A stretch of DNA of 64,000 nt from positions 147,527,622 through 147,591,621 of the forward strand of contig NC_068920.1 of assembly GCF_023091745.1 (NCBI RefSeq). Reading direction: 5' to 3'. The notes beneath the pieces are model-generated. The model searched no databases and was not told the origin of the DNA. It saw only the letters and a list, made by a program, of their open reading frames with translations. Below are positions 1-11,302 of the stretch, one piece after another. Every line of letters begins with the position of its first letter. Position 1 is the first letter of the stretch. Made by a program: the position numbers and the translations under genes. The stretch comes from Budorcas taxicolor. Taxonomy: Eukaryota > Chordata > Mammalia > Artiodactyla > Bovidae.

Positions 1-211
1 CAGTCACTATGGAAAAAAGTCCTCAAAAGTTTAAACACAATTGTCAAATGACCCAGCAATTCCACATCTAGATATATACCCAAAAGAAACAATGGCACAA
101 AAACTTGTCCACACATGTTTACCTGGTTATTTATAATAACCAGAAAGTAGAAATAACTCAAATGTCTGACAACTGATGCATGGATAAACAAAATGTGGTC
201 AATTCATATAA

Positions 212-655
212 TGTGTATTAGATCGCTAGGGCTTCTGCAACAAGGAACCACAAACTGGGCGGATGAAACAGAAATTTATCATCTCACACTCCTGGAGGCT
301 AGAGTCCAAGACCAAAGTTGTGGTAGGACTGATACCTTCTGACATCTGGGAGGGAGATGTGCTTGTCTCCTAGCTTCTGGTGGGTTGCTGGCAATCTCGG
401 GTGTTCCCTGGGTTGTACGAGCATGACTCATCTCTCTTTCTCTTCGTGTTCACATGGTATTCATCCTGTGTGCATGTCTCTGTGTCCAAATGTCTCCTTG
501 TTATAAGGACATTGATCATACTGGAATATGGACCCACCTGCTCCTTACCACCTCATCTTGGCTAATTATATCTGCAATGATCCTACTTCCAAATAAAGCC
601 ACACTCTGAAGTTTTAGGGGATAGGATTTCAACATACGGATTTGAGGGAGCACAG
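212..655 (-). mobile_element. MLT1-type (ERVL-MaLR) solo LTR
   Basis: The sequence begins near 'tgtattagatcgctaggg' and runs through 'ccacaaactgggcgg' and 'agaaatttatcatctcac'. This is the reverse complement of the MLT1/MaLR LTR 3' region, in which an AATAAATTTCTGT poly(A) segment precedes the element end. It ends near the 'ggatttcaacata' segment. It interrupts the old L1 and is therefore younger than it. No internal retroviral sequence is present. Recognised from memory of the family consensus; subfamily uncertain. Confidence 0.7.
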
Positions 656-1827
656 TTCCATTCTTAAAACAACAGAATACTCTGTAGCCATAAAGGGGAA
701 TGAAGTACTGATACAGGCTACAACATGAATGAGGCTTGAAAATGTGCTAAGTGAGAGAAGCCAGCCATATATTATGTGGTTTCCTTTATGTGAAATATTC
801 AGAGAAGACAAATCTATAAAGACAAAAGCAGATTACTGGCTGCTTAGGGCACAGGAGAGGTTGGAGGAATAGGAGGGTGATAGATAGAGGGCACATGGTT
901 TCTTTATGGGTGATCAGTCAGTCAGTTCAGTCTCTCAGTCGTGTCCAACTTCTTGCGACCCCATGAATTGCAGCACGCCAGGCCTCCCTGTTCATCACCA
1001 ACTCCCAGAGTTCACTCAGACTCACGTCCATCGAGTCAGTGATGCCATCCAGCCATCTCATCCTCTGTCGTCCCCTTCTCCTCCTGCCTCCAATCCCTCC
1101 CAGGGTCAGAGTCTTTTCTAATGAGTCAACTTTCGCATGAGGTGGCCAAAGTACTGGAGTTTCAGCTTTAGCATCATTCCTTCCAAAGAAATCCCAGGGC
1201 TGATCTCCTTCAGAATGGACTGGTTGGATCTCCTTGCAGTCCAAGGGACTCTCAAGATACTTCTCCAACACCACAGTTCAAAAGTCTCAATTCCTTGGCG
1301 CATAGCTTTCTTCACAGTCCGACTCTCACATCCATACATGACCACAGGAAAAACCACAGTCTTGACTAGACGGTCACTTGTTGACAAAGTAATGTCTCTG
1401 CTTTTCAATATGCTGTCTAGGTTGGTCATAACTTTCCTTCCAAGGAGTAGTTCAGTTCAGTTCAGTCACTCAGTCGTGTCCGACTCTTTGGGACCCCATG
1501 AATCGCAGCACGCTGGGCCTCCCTGTCCATCACCATCTCCCAGAGTTCACTCAAACTCACGTCCATTGAGTCCGTGATGCCATCCAGCCATCTCATCTTC
1601 GGTCATCCCCTTCTCCTCCTGCCCCCAATCTCTCCCAGCATCAGAGTCTTTTCCAATGAGTCAACTCTTCACATGAGGTGGCCAAAGTACTGGAGCTTCA
1701 GCTTCAGCATCATTCCTTCCAAAGAAATCCCAGGGTTGATCTTCAGAATGGACTGGTTGGATCTCCTTGCAGTCCAAGGGACTCTCAAGAGTCTTCTCCA
1801 ATACCACAGTTCAAAAACATCAATTCT

Positions 1828-3797
1828 TCAGTGCTCAGCCTTCTTCACAGTCCAACTCTCACATCCATACATGACCACTGGAAAAACCATGGCCTTGACT
1901 AGACGGACCTTAGTCGGCAAAGTGATGTCTCTGCTTCTGAATATACTATCTAGGTTGGTCATAACTTTTCTTCCAAGGAGTAAGCGTCTTTTAATTTCAT
2001 GGCTGCAGTCACCATCTGCAGTGATTTTGGAGCCCAAAAAGGTAAAGTCTGACACTGTTTCTACTGTTTCCCCACCTATTTCCCATGAAGTGATGGGACC
2101 AGATGCCATGATCTTTGTTTTCTGAATGTTGAGCTTTAAGACAACTTTTTCACTCTCCTCTTTCACTTTCATCAAGAAGCTCTTTAGTTCTTCGTCACTT
2201 TCTGCCATAAGGGTGGTGTCATCTGCATATCTGAGGTTATTGATATTTCTCCCAGCAATCTTGATTTCAGCTTGTGTTTCTTCTAGTCCAGCATTTCTCA
2301 TGATGTACTCTGCATATAAGTTACATAAGCAGGATGACAATATACAGCCTTGACGTACTCCTTTTCCTATTTGGAACCAGGCTGTTGTTCCGTGTGCAGT
2401 TCTAACTGTTGCTTCCTGACCTGCATACAGATTTCTCAAGAGGCAGGTCAGGTGGTCTGGTATTCCCATCTCTTTCAGAATTTTCCACAGTTTATTGTGA
2501 TCCACACAGTCAAAGGCTTTGGCATAGTCAATAAAGCAAAAATAGATGTTTTTCTGGAACTCTCTTGCTTTTTCCATGATCCAGCGGATGTTGGCCATTT
2601 GATCTCTGGTTCCTCTGCCTTTTCCAAACCAGCTTGAACATCAGGGAGTTCACGGTTCACGTATTGCTGAAGCCTGGCTTGGAGAATTTTGAGCATTACT
2701 TTACCAGCATGTGATGAGTGCAATTGTGCAGTAGTTTGAGCATTCTTTGGCATTGCCTTTCTTTGTGACTGGAATGAAAACTGACCTTTTCCAGTCCTGT
2801 GGCCACTGCTGAGTTTTCCACATTTGCTGGCATATTGAGTGCAGCACTTTCACAGCATCATCTTTCAGGATTTGAAACAGCTCAACTGGAATTCCATCAC
2901 CTCCACTAGCTTTGTTCATAGTGATGCTTTCTAAGGCCCACTTGACTTCACATTCCAAGATGTCTGGTTCTAGATTAGTGATCACATCATCATGATTATC
3001 TGGGTCATGAAGATCTGTTTTGTACAGTTCTTCCGTGTATTCTTGCCACCTCTTCTTAATATCTTCTGCTTCTGTTAGGTCCATACCATTGTTGTCCTTT
3101 ATTGAGCCCATTTTTGCATGAAATGTTCCCTTGGTATCTCTAATTTTCTTGAAGAGATCTCTAGTCTTTCCCATTCTGTTGTTTTCCTCTATTTCTTTGC
3201 ACTGATTGCTGAAGAAGCCTTTCTTATCTCTTCTTGCTATTCTTTGGAACTCTGCATTCAGATGCTTATATCTTTCCTTTTCTCCTTTGCTTTTCACCTC
3301 TCTTCTTTTCACAGCTATTTGTAAGGGCTCCTCAGACAGCCATTTTGCTTTTTTGCATTTCTTTTCCATGGGGATGGTCTTGATCCCTGTCTCCTGTACA
3401 ATGTCACGAACCTCATTCCATAGTTCATCAGGCACTCTATCAGATCTAGACCCTTAAATCTATTTCTCACTTCCACTGTATAATCATAAGGGATTTGATT
3501 TAGGTCATACCTGAATGGTCTAGCGGTTTTCCCTACTTTCTTCAATTTAAGTCTGAATTTGGCAATAAGGAGTTCATGATCTGAGCCACAGTCAGCTCCC
3601 AGTCTTGTTTTTGTTGACTGTATAGAGCTTCTCCATCTTTGGTTGCAAAGAATATAATCAATCTGATTTTGGTGTTGACCATCTGGTGATGTCCATGTGT
3701 AGAGTCTTCTCTTGTGTTGTTGGAAGAGGGTGTTTGCTATGACCAGTGCATTTTCTTGACAAAACTCTATTAGTCTTTGCCCTGCTTCAATCTGCAT
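1828..3797 (-). pseudogene. BovB ORF2 remnant: C-terminal endonuclease, linker and reverse transcriptase
   Basis: Read right to left: 3797-3315 carries the end of the AP-type endonuclease (GSDHELLIAKF box, with the SDH triad end). 3435-2701 is the linker up to the RT start (KASGGDGIPVELFQIL). 2753-1828 holds the RT core with FCFIDYAKAFD, GVRQGCILS and the catalytic RYADDTTL box, then the 'WTVKKAEH' thumb region. Frame changes near 2.5-2.7 kb and 3.3-3.4 kb and stops make it non-functional. This is LINE protein, not a host gene. Confidence 0.85.
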
Positions 3798-4142
3798 TCT
3801 AAGGCCAAATTTGCCTGTTACTCCAGGTGTTTCTTGACTTCCTACTTTTGCATTCCAGTTCCCTATAATGAAAAGGACATCTTTTTTGGGTGTTAGTTCT
3901 CAAAGATCTTGTAGGTCTTCGTAAAACCGTTCAACTTCAGTTTCTTCAGCGTTACTGGTTGGGGCATAGACTTGGATAACTGTGATATTGAATGGTTTGC
4001 CTTGGAGACGAACAGAGATCATTCTGTCGTTTTTGAGATTGCATCCAAGTACTGCATTTCAGACTCTCTTGTTGACCATGATGGCTACTCCATTTCTTCT
4101 GAGGGATTCCTGCCCTCAGTAGTAGATGTAATGGTCATCTGA

Positions 4143-4580
4143 GCGCAGGCGGCTGCGAGCTGGCTCACTATCACTAAGTGCGGCCGAGAAGGAGCTACCC
4201 TGCATCCGAGGTCAGGGGCAGCGGCCGAGAGGAGCTATCCTGCATCCGAGGTCAGTGGCGGCGGCTGGGAGGAGCTACCCCACGTCTGAGATCAGGGGCG
4301 GCCAGGAGAAGCCACCTCGGGCCCAAGGCCAGGGGCGGTGACCTTGAGGAGCCACCCCGAGCCCGAGGCCAGGGTCGGCAGCCAGGAGGAGCAACCCAAG
4401 GAGTGGTGGCTGAGCAGGCACAGGAGGGCCTAGAGGAGCTATCCCACGTTGAAGGTCCGGAATGGTGGCGGTAAGGAGATATTCCTCGTCCAAGGTAAGG
4501 AACAGCGGCTGCGCTTTGCTGGAGCAGCCATGAAGAGATACCCCACGCCAAGGTAAGAGAAACCCAAGTAAGATGGTAAG
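4143..4580 (+). promoter_or_regulatory. BovB 5' UTR: GC-rich tandem units with splice-donor-like ends
   Basis: About nine imperfect units of roughly 35-50 bp each begin 'ggagctaccc' or similar and contain 'cgaggtcaggggc'. They lie at about 4190-4560 and make the most CpG-rich stretch seen in the first part of the window. The last units carry aaggtaag twice (near 4493 and 4552), and a third ggtaagt lies near 4575. All match a U2 5' splice-site core. In an intact element this region would hold the internal promoter. Here it lies in the inverted arm, so it points away from the rest of its own element. Promoter role is inferred from family position. Confidence 0.6.
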
Positions 4581-5137
4581 TGTTGCAAGAGGGCATCAGA
4601 AGGCAGACACACTGAAATCATACTCACAGAAAACTAGTCAATCTAATCACACTAGGACCACAGCCTTGTCTAACTCAATGAAACCAAGCCATGCCCGCAG
4701 GGCAACCCAAGACAGGCATGTCATGGTGGAGAGGCCTGACAGAATGTGGTCCACTGGAGAAGGGAATGGCAGGCCACTTCAGTATTCTTGTCTTGAGAAC
4801 CCCATGAACTGTAGGAAAAGGCAAAATGATAGGATACCAAAAGAGGAACTCCCCAGGTCAGTAGGTGCCCAATATGCTACTGGAGATCAGTGGAGAAAGA
4901 ATGAAGGGATGGAGCCAAAACAAAAACAATATCCAGTTGTGGATGTGAGTGGTGATAGAAGCAAGATCCGATGCTGTAAAGGGCAATATTGCATAGGAAC
5001 CTGGAATGTCAGGTCCATGAATCAAGCCAAATTGGAAGTGGTCAAACAAGAGATGGCAAGGGTGAACATCAACATTCTAGGAATCAGCAAACTAAAATGG
5101 ACTGGAATGGGTGAATTTAACTCAGATGACCATTACA
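4573..5137 (+). pseudogene. BovB endonuclease N-terminus in the inverted arm
   Basis: The open frame includes the BovB 5' leader and the start of the AP-like endonuclease, GTWNVRSMNQAKLEVVKQEM, followed by the ILGISKLKWTG segment. In other copies, including 28365-28670 here, the second box reads ISELKW. The glutamate that normally binds metal is replaced by lysine. The protein is cut off at the inversion end (5137) and continues only as antisense of the outer BovB. Not functional. Confidence 0.75.
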
Positions 5138-5767
5138 TTCCAAGGAGTAAGTGTCTTTTAATTTCATGGCTGCAGTCACCGTCTGCAGTGATTTTGGAGC
5201 CCAAAAAAATAAAGTCTGACACTGTTTCTACTGTTTCCCCATCTATTTCCCATGAAGTGATGGGACCAGATGCCATGATCTTCTGAATGTTGAGCTTTAA
5301 GCCAACTTTTTCACTCTCCACTTTCACTTTCATCAAGAGGCTTTTTAGTTCCTCTTCACTTTCTGCCGTAAGGGTGGTGTCATCTGCACATCTGAGGTGA
5401 TTGACATATTTCCCGGCAATCTTGATTCCAGCCTGTGCTTCTTCCAGCCCAGTGTTTCTCATGATGTACTCTGCATATAAGTTCCATAAGCAGGGTGACA
5501 ATATACAGCCTTGACGTACTCCTTTTCCTATTTGGAACCAGTCTGTTGTTCCATGTCCAGTTCTAACAGTTGCTTCCTGACCTGCATATGGGTGATGGAA
5601 ATGTTCTAAGATTGCTTGTGGTGATGGTTGTACAACTGTGAATATGCTAAAGATAATTGAATTGTATACTTTAAATGGTTGAGTTGTATGATGTGTGAAT
5701 AAATTACCAAAGCAAAACACAAATTAAAATTATAAAAAGTGTTGAAGACATTTTCCAAAAGTGTAAC

Positions 5768-6165
5768 TTAGGATTTGGGTCCAAAATTCAGATCCTGGCT
5801 CTCCAACTTTCTGTTACTTTGAGCAAATTGCCTTAACTTCTCCACTGAAAAGATGCAGATATGGGAAAAGGAATCTAGCAGGATTGTTCAAGAATTAGAG
5901 ATTATCTAGGCACACAGTGTGTTGTTTAGTCACTGAGTTGTGTCTGACTCTTTTGTGACCCCATGGACTGTAGCCCTCTAGGCTCCTCTGCCCATGGGAT
6001 TCTCCAGGCAAGAATACTGGAGTGGGTTGCCATTTCCCCTTCCAGGGGAATCTTCCCAACCCACGGACTGAACCCTCATTGCATTGGCAGGGGATTCTTT
6101 ACCACTGAGCCACCTGGGAAGCCCCAGGCACACAGTAGTTGCTCAATAAAATCATTACTAGTCCA
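5768..6165 (+). mobile_element. MIR SINE split by a Bov-tA
   Basis: 5768-5918 has the MIR core pattern (cagatcctggctct, then gagcaaattgcctta). The 3' end 'cacacagtagttgctcaataaa' resumes at 6126-6165 after the SINE insertion. The split places the MIR as the older element. Confidence 0.6.
5919..6125 (-). mobile_element. Bov-tA SINE
   Basis: Full-length tRNA-Glu-derived ruminant SINE in reverse: 'tagtcactgagttgtgtctgac' part at the left, tRNA head ending 'gagccacctgggaagcccc' at the right. Perfect TSD aggcacacagt at 5908-5918 and 6126-6136. Confidence 0.9.
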
Positions 6166-7529
6166 TACATTTTACCCTCGAAAACATAGTGTGATTCTAT
6201 CATGGATAAATCTTTGAGTCATTTATTTTTCTAAATGGTCCAATAAGACCTTTATCATGCCCCTCAACAATCAAACTCCCAAAAGAGAACTAAAACTTAG
6301 AAGAAAAACACATCCCTTCACACTTTTCATGCCACAGGAGGACCAACTCTGTGCTGCTTTTCTGCCTCTGACACCTCTTCCTGCCTTTTGTTTTTATTCC
6401 TTGAGCTGATAATTGAAGCTGTCAAAGAAGGCTCACACTACTTGGTGTTTCAGCAACATGTTCCAGCTGGGACAAAAGGGCATGTTGCCGAGTTGGAGAA
6501 AGAGAGCGAAGGTTCCCCAGGAAGAAGCCCACCCTTGAGCTTCCAGGCTGTTGGGTTATTAAATCTGTGTCTGGGGGTGTTTCTCAGCACATCCGTTTGA
6601 AGGGACGGACCTGAGTCAGCGTTGAGTCTGAAGTGAATACAGAAAGACTTAAGAATAAGTCTCTGAAATGCCACAGGTCTAAGCATTTCCTGATGCTTTA
6701 TAGAGAAAATCAGAATCAAATCTCGCCCTGGCCATGAGTCAGATGCCTTCATCACAATGCCAGGAGATGTATGGTTAAAAAAGATACAAGATGCTGTGCA
6801 AAACCATTTGGCGGCACTCATGGATGGTGTGTCCTGTGCTGTGCTGGGCCCAGGGATGCAGAGATGATGGTGAAGTGGTGTCTACAGAGGCCCTTGGTTT
6901 CGTGCACAGAAGCAAACACACGCCCTTCACAGAGGCGTTCTGCGGTCTATGTAACAGGAGTTCAAGGTCACACGCAGAATCTATGATTGGTGCCTGTGGT
7001 CTGGGCATCCAGCGCCAATGAAACCTCCCCGATAATTACATTTTCTCCCAACTCTCCAGACAGTCTATTAATTCCATCCTGTCGCTACATCCCAAACAGG
7101 TCCTGTCCAAACAGTCCTGCGGTGGTGATTCATAATCCCGGCAGATGCAGCCTTATTTAGAACATCTTATTCAGAAATGATCTTCTTGTGAACTTTGAGG
7201 AAATGCAGAATGCTTGGCAAAAGTCCCTCTGCCTCTCCACCCTGTCCTGGCACCACTTCCTTCCCCCAGGAGCATTCCTGCCTCTTGTCCCCACGTCACC
7301 TTCTGGTCACCCAAGTCGGCATGCTCTCCTCATTTGGCCATTGCTTACCTGTCCAGGGTGCGGTAGGAATGACCGTGGGGTGGCCCAAATACTCTACCAG
7401 AGCCCATGACTCAAAAACAGTGCTTTTACTTGCCAGCATTTCCAGGGACCCTTTAAAAAACCCAGATTCCGTCTAGAAAAATGGTACAGATGAGCCTGTT
7501 TGCAGGAATAGAGACGAAGATGTAGAGTT
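6166..7529. other. Single-copy DNA, no gene recognised
   Basis: No repeat family, splice-bounded coding segment or RNA gene is recognisable. Open frames of 60-123 codons exist on both strands, overlap one another and show no family resemblance or consistent codon bias. Confidence 0.5.
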
Positions 7530-7825
7530 AGGACACGTGGACACCACGGGGGAAGGGGAGCGGGGGATGAGCTGGGAGAGTAGCACTGATGTATATACGT
7601 GGCCATGTGTAAGACGGATAGTCAGAAGCTGCGTACAGCACAGGGCGCTCAGCTCGGGGCTCTGTGATGACCTAGAGGGATGGGATGGGGGGTGATGGGA
7701 TGGGCGGGAGGGAGGTTCAAGAGGGAGGAGATATATGTATACACATAACTGATTCACTTTGTTGTAGCAGAAACTAACACAAAATGATAACGCAATTATA
7801 ATCCAATAACATACACATATTATAT
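7530..7825 (+). mobile_element. Artiodactyl L1 3' UTR fragment
   Basis: The stretch 'gtacagcacagggcgctcag', the G-rich run, then 'atatatgtatacacataact' and 'gttgtagcagaaactaacac' match the 3' UTR end typical of cetartiodactyl L1. It lacks a clear poly(A) because a Bov-tA follows directly. Confidence 0.7.
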
Positions 7826-7829
7826 TATT

Positions 7830-8028
7830 CCCTAGTGGCTCAGACAGTAAAGAATCTGCCTGCAATGCAGGAGACCAAGGTTTGATCCTTAGGTTAGGGA
7901 GATGCCCTGGAGAAGGGAATGGCTACCCACTCCAGTATTCTTGCCTGGACAGTTCCATGGACAGAGGAGCCTGGAGGGCTATAAGTCCATGGGGTCACAA
8001 GAGTCAAACTGAGCGACTAACACTTTCA
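7830..8028 (+). mobile_element. Bov-tA SINE
   Basis: Head 'ccctagtggctcagacagta', degenerate box B 'ggtttgatcc', body 'cactccagtattcttgcctg' and end 'gagcgactaacactttcaca'. Flanked by similar AT-rich sequence, cacatattatattat on the left and cacattatatattat on the right, probably the TSD. Confidence 0.85.
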
Positions 8029-9540
8029 CATTATATATTATATATCCTTTTTAAAAACAGCAAAAAAACAACAAAATCCATATTCCAGAAGGCCCTACTC
8101 TAGACCCACTGAATCAGTGTTTAGGAAAGGGGTCTGGAAATTTGGATTTTTTATGTGAGCTCCAGGAGATTTTAGATAAAGCAAGTTTGGAAAGCTACAT
8201 CTACCATTTTAAAGGAGAAACCCCAAACCAAGACTTTTGGACTCATTTTCAAGTGCATTGCCTGTGTCAGAACAAATCCTAGAGGGGAGGTTTGAGGTGA
8301 GCAAGCCCCCTCCACAAAACAATAACTCTTTCTCTGGAGAACTACTGACAAAATTATGATCTGAGAGCATAAGTGTTTCCACGGGATCTGAGAATGCCCA
8401 GTACTCATTCTGAAAGTGCTTGCTTAAATGGCACTCAGGGAGGGGTTGGTTTGCCTGTAAGATCTGGAGCTGTAGACATGTGCTGCCTCTAAGCAGAAGT
8501 AATAACCCTTAGTCATATAAGAGACCTTGGCATGACTTTAAACAGAGACTTCATTTTCTCTGTTCCGTGGAATTCCCAGTGTCTGCGAGGCCGTATGTGT
8601 GACTTTCCTTGGAAAGGGGCTGTGAGTCATTTCCTAATGCCGTTTAACTTGACCGGAGGGTGCTCAGGACTGCCCCGGGCAGATACCAGCTGAGCAATGG
8701 CTGATGCCTCTGGATCTGGAGTCAGGACCTTCCTCCAAGGGCTCCTTTTTCTGTTCTCATTTTCAAACCAGGGTGACACCCTGGTGAAGTGTGCTGCTTT
8801 GTCCCTTCCTTCCTCCCTGGACTCTGCCCCCACCCACCCCTTTCGAGGTTCGCAGCCAAAGCTGACTTCACTCACCGACTCCGCATCGTGTTTTGGTGAG
8901 TCCCACTTACAGATGCCAAGATGTGGGCTGTGTTGTTTGCTCAGGCCCTGATCAGATTTTCCATCAGCTCTGAGCACAGCAGCTCTGAGCCTGGGCTTCT
9001 GGGCTCCACCAGGGTCCTGTCCTGAACCTCCCATGGGCACTGCCCCCCAACATGGCCAGAAGGCCCCCCACAAGGCCAGACTTCCGGAAACAGGATCGGG
9101 CACACTGGGTCAGCTGGAGTCATTACCCTGGAGACAGGACCCAGCAGAGAAAGGCCGAGGGATTTGATGGGAGGAGAAGCAGCTGATCAATGACTCCTTT
9201 GTGCCCTGCTCCATAAATTGACACTGCAATCCAGCCTGGAGCTCTCAGAAGTAAAAGCTTACAGACCTGAATCAGATAGCAAAGATAGGGATGCTAAAAC
9301 AGGGTAGGACTGACTCACATGGTTTGAGGAGGGCTCCAGAGACCCCTGGCTTGCAGGCTGAATAAGTAGTCTTCACACTTCTTGAGTGTAAGAGTCTCTT
9401 GCAATACTAAAAGCCAGACCTCCTCACCTCCTTGTTTAGAAAGGCTAACCCCAAACCAGAGGAAAGCTGGCTTTCTTTGATTCAGGCCCCAATGAATGTT
9501 AACCCAAAGCAAAAAGACAATTCAATTCATGGTTCTGTTC
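8029..9540. other. Single-copy DNA, no gene recognised
   Basis: No recognisable repeat or coding exon. The longest frame (8627-9103, minus, 158 codons) has no family resemblance and is overlapped by competing frames on the other strand. Confidence 0.5.
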
Positions 9541-9544
9541 ATTT

Positions 9545-10110
9545 AACTTGCTCTTCTTCATCTAGTTGTCCAAACAGAAACTAAATCCTTCTCCTTCCTC
9601 ATCCCACACATTCAGTCAGTCGCCCGATGCTGATGCTTCCACCTGTTTAATATCAGTACCCGCCTCATCCTTCATTAATTCAGGTCCTCATTCTGTCCAT
9701 GCATGAAGAATGGGCTTTATGACAAGTCCTCCTGTCTTCGGCCCAGGGTGCTTGCATGCATTTGTGCTTAGTCGCTAAGTTGTGTCCAACTTTTTGCAAC
9801 CCCAGAGACTATAGCCTGCCAGAGTCTTCTGTCCATGGGATTCTCCAGGCAAGAATACTGGAGCGAGTTTCCATTTCCTTCTCCAGGGGACCTTCCCGAC
9901 CCAGGGATCAAAAAGTCCCTCTCCTGTTTACATGGGAACCAGGGTTATCTTTCCGAAAATGACCTTTTAAAAATGCCAGTCTAGTAGCGGCTTCCCACAG
10001 TCTGCGAATAAAACCCAGATTCCTTGGTGTACTGTATAGGGTCCTTCACAATCTAGACTATGTAACTGTTCAGCCTAATCTCTCATCAAGCCTCACATAC
10101 ATCCAGAGAT
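9545..10110 (+). mobile_element. LINE2 remnant split by a SINE
   Basis: About 9580-9720 ('cattcagtcagtcgcccgat' and following) and 9955-10110 ('ggtccttcacaatctagact', 'ttcagcctaatctctcatca') follow the order of the L2 3' region. The gap is the Bov-tA at 9756-9930. Very diverged; assignment by pattern memory only. Confidence 0.5.
9756..9930 (-). mobile_element. Bov-tA SINE, diverged, tRNA head incomplete
   Basis: 'gtgcttagtcgctaagttgt' at the left, then the standard body 'ccatgggattctccaggcaa'. The tRNA-derived end stops at about 'ccagggatcaaaaagtcc', so the head is partial. Confidence 0.75.
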
Positions 10111-10873
10111 GCAACCACACTTGACTCATTCCTTCATTCGAGTTCCTGTCGTATATCCGATCCTGTGTTGGACTCTGATAATCCAGTGGTGCAAGCAAGG
10201 CACCCACAGTCCCCGGTCCCCTAGAGCTGGCAATCGAAGGCAGAGCACAGGATTTGGACATGAAGGCATATACTTCATTGAGTTCAACAGGTGCTTTGCT
10301 AGAGCACAGCAGATGGACATCCCCTGACCTCAAAAGCAGGGATCCCTCTGATCCAAAGGAATGAATGAGAAATGATGAATGTGAGCTGGAAGTTGGTGGT
10401 GAGAGCCTGTATATGTGAAGGATCACAGATGAGAGATCTGAGTGTTTTCAAGTAACTGAAGGGAAGTGTGGCCTGTCAGTGATGAGAGAGAAAACTAGAG
10501 AGGCCCGTTGGTCTTCTTGGTCATGGAAGAGCTCAGAAGATTCCATATTAAGGACTTTGTAACGTTACCTAGAGGAATAGAGAGCCACAGAACCATTTAA
10601 AGTAGACTTGATTTTTGAAAGATCTCTCTGGCTGACTTTAGGGAATGGGTCAAACCACTGATGGCACCCCAAGGTGCTGAACCACAGTTGGGTCTTAGCA
10701 GAAGCCTTTTCCCGTCTCTGGGATGCCCCATGGCTCTTGTCTACTTAGTAAGTCCCTTCCGTCTTTCATAGCTCAGTTCATAATCCTTAAAAGTCAGAGC
10801 CCACCCTTTCCCTCCATCCAGGTGGAGTTGGGCGTATCTCCATCTTTGCTCCCATAGCATGTAGTTCCTTTTT
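10111..10873. other. Non-coding, old repeat remnants possible
   Basis: Segments such as 10130-10190 and 10560-10640 resemble old mammalian interspersed repeats, and 10770-10840 resembles an L2 piece, but I cannot assign them firmly. No coding exon seen. Confidence 0.35.
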
Positions 10874-11302
10874 TGTTGTTCAATCACTCAGTCCGACTCT
10901 TTGTGACCCCATAGACTGCAGCAGACCAAGTTTCCCTGTCCTTCACCATCTCCTGGAGTTTGCTCAGACTTGTGTCCATTGAGTCAGTGATGCCATCCAA
11001 CCACCTCATCCTCTGTCATCTCCTTCTCCTCCTGTCCTTAATTTTTTCCAGTATCAGGGTCTTTTCCAATGAATTGGCTCTTCACATAGGGTGGCCAAAG
11101 TATTGGAGCTTCAGCATCAGTCCTCCCAATGAATACTCAGGGTTGATTTCCTTTAGGATTGATTGGTTTGATCTCCTTGCTGTCCAAGGGACTCTGAAGA
11201 GTCTTCTCCAGCACCAGAGTTCAAAAGCATCCATTCTTCGGCGCTCAGCCTTCTTTGTGGTTCAACTCTAACATCCGTCCCTGACTACTGGAAAAACATC
11301 AT
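10874..11302 (-). mobile_element. BovB 3' end, 5'-truncated
   Basis: Minus-strand BovB tail: 'caatcactcagtccgactct' to 'tgactactggaaaaacat'. It covers the 3' UTR and the last part of ORF2 in a diverged state with several changes. The 3' pentamer tail is eroded. Confidence 0.85.

Larger units (their letters stand above)
1450..5137 (-). mobile_element. Inner BovB LINE, near full length, 5' end inverted
   Basis: The copy starts with the minus-strand (TTCAG)n tail at 1450 and runs as minus-strand BovB through the RT and endonuclease regions to about 4142. There it switches to plus-strand BovB 5' UTR and start of the endonuclease (about 4143-5137). The two arms meet at the same BovB position: the segment at 4127-4142 recurs inverted at 5121-5137. 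A single 12-bp TSD, ttccaaggagta, flanks the whole (1438-1449, 5138-5149). This fits twin-primed integration into the outer BovB. The RT keeps RYADD and FIDYAKAFD, but the frame is broken by several frameshifts (1828-2598, 2475-2753, 2701-3435 are in different frames). Confidence 0.9.
915..5587 (-). mobile_element. Outer BovB LINE, 5'-truncated, split by a second BovB
   Basis: Two minus-strand BovB pieces, 915-1449 (3' tail to the 'ccttccaaggagta' position) and 5138-5587, join seamlessly at the duplicated site ttccaaggagta. The copy is 5'-truncated in the reverse-transcriptase region, within 'gcttcctgacctgcat'. It is bounded by the 9-bp TSD atgggtgat in the older L1. The right piece still encodes an RT stretch, but the catalytic box reads RCADD where family members have RYADD. 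The reading frame is broken. Confidence 0.85.
1..5735 (+). mobile_element. Ancient L1 (L1M type) 3' end, split in three
   Basis: Pieces 1-211, about 656-914 and 5588-5735 read in order as the end of L1 ORF2 plus 3' UTR of an old mammalian L1. The first piece has the typical 'gacccagcaattccac' stretch and the last ends in the 'ttgtacaactgtgaatat' region. The gaps are later insertions: an MLT1-type LTR (212-655) and a BovB block (915-5587). The 9-bp TSD atgggtgat at 906-914 and 5588-5596 shows that the BovB landed inside this L1. It is heavily diverged with no open frame. The subfamily is not determined. Confidence 0.8.

Noticed and set aside
1137..2125. Plus-strand frames of 146 and 183 codons over BovB
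   Set aside because: These are antisense shadows of BovB ORF2. The same peptides recur wherever BovB lies in reverse (10.9, 26.8, 43.0, 57.7 kb).
6400..7000. Short frames suggesting an exon
   Set aside because: No clear acceptor/donor pair around a frame with family resemblance.
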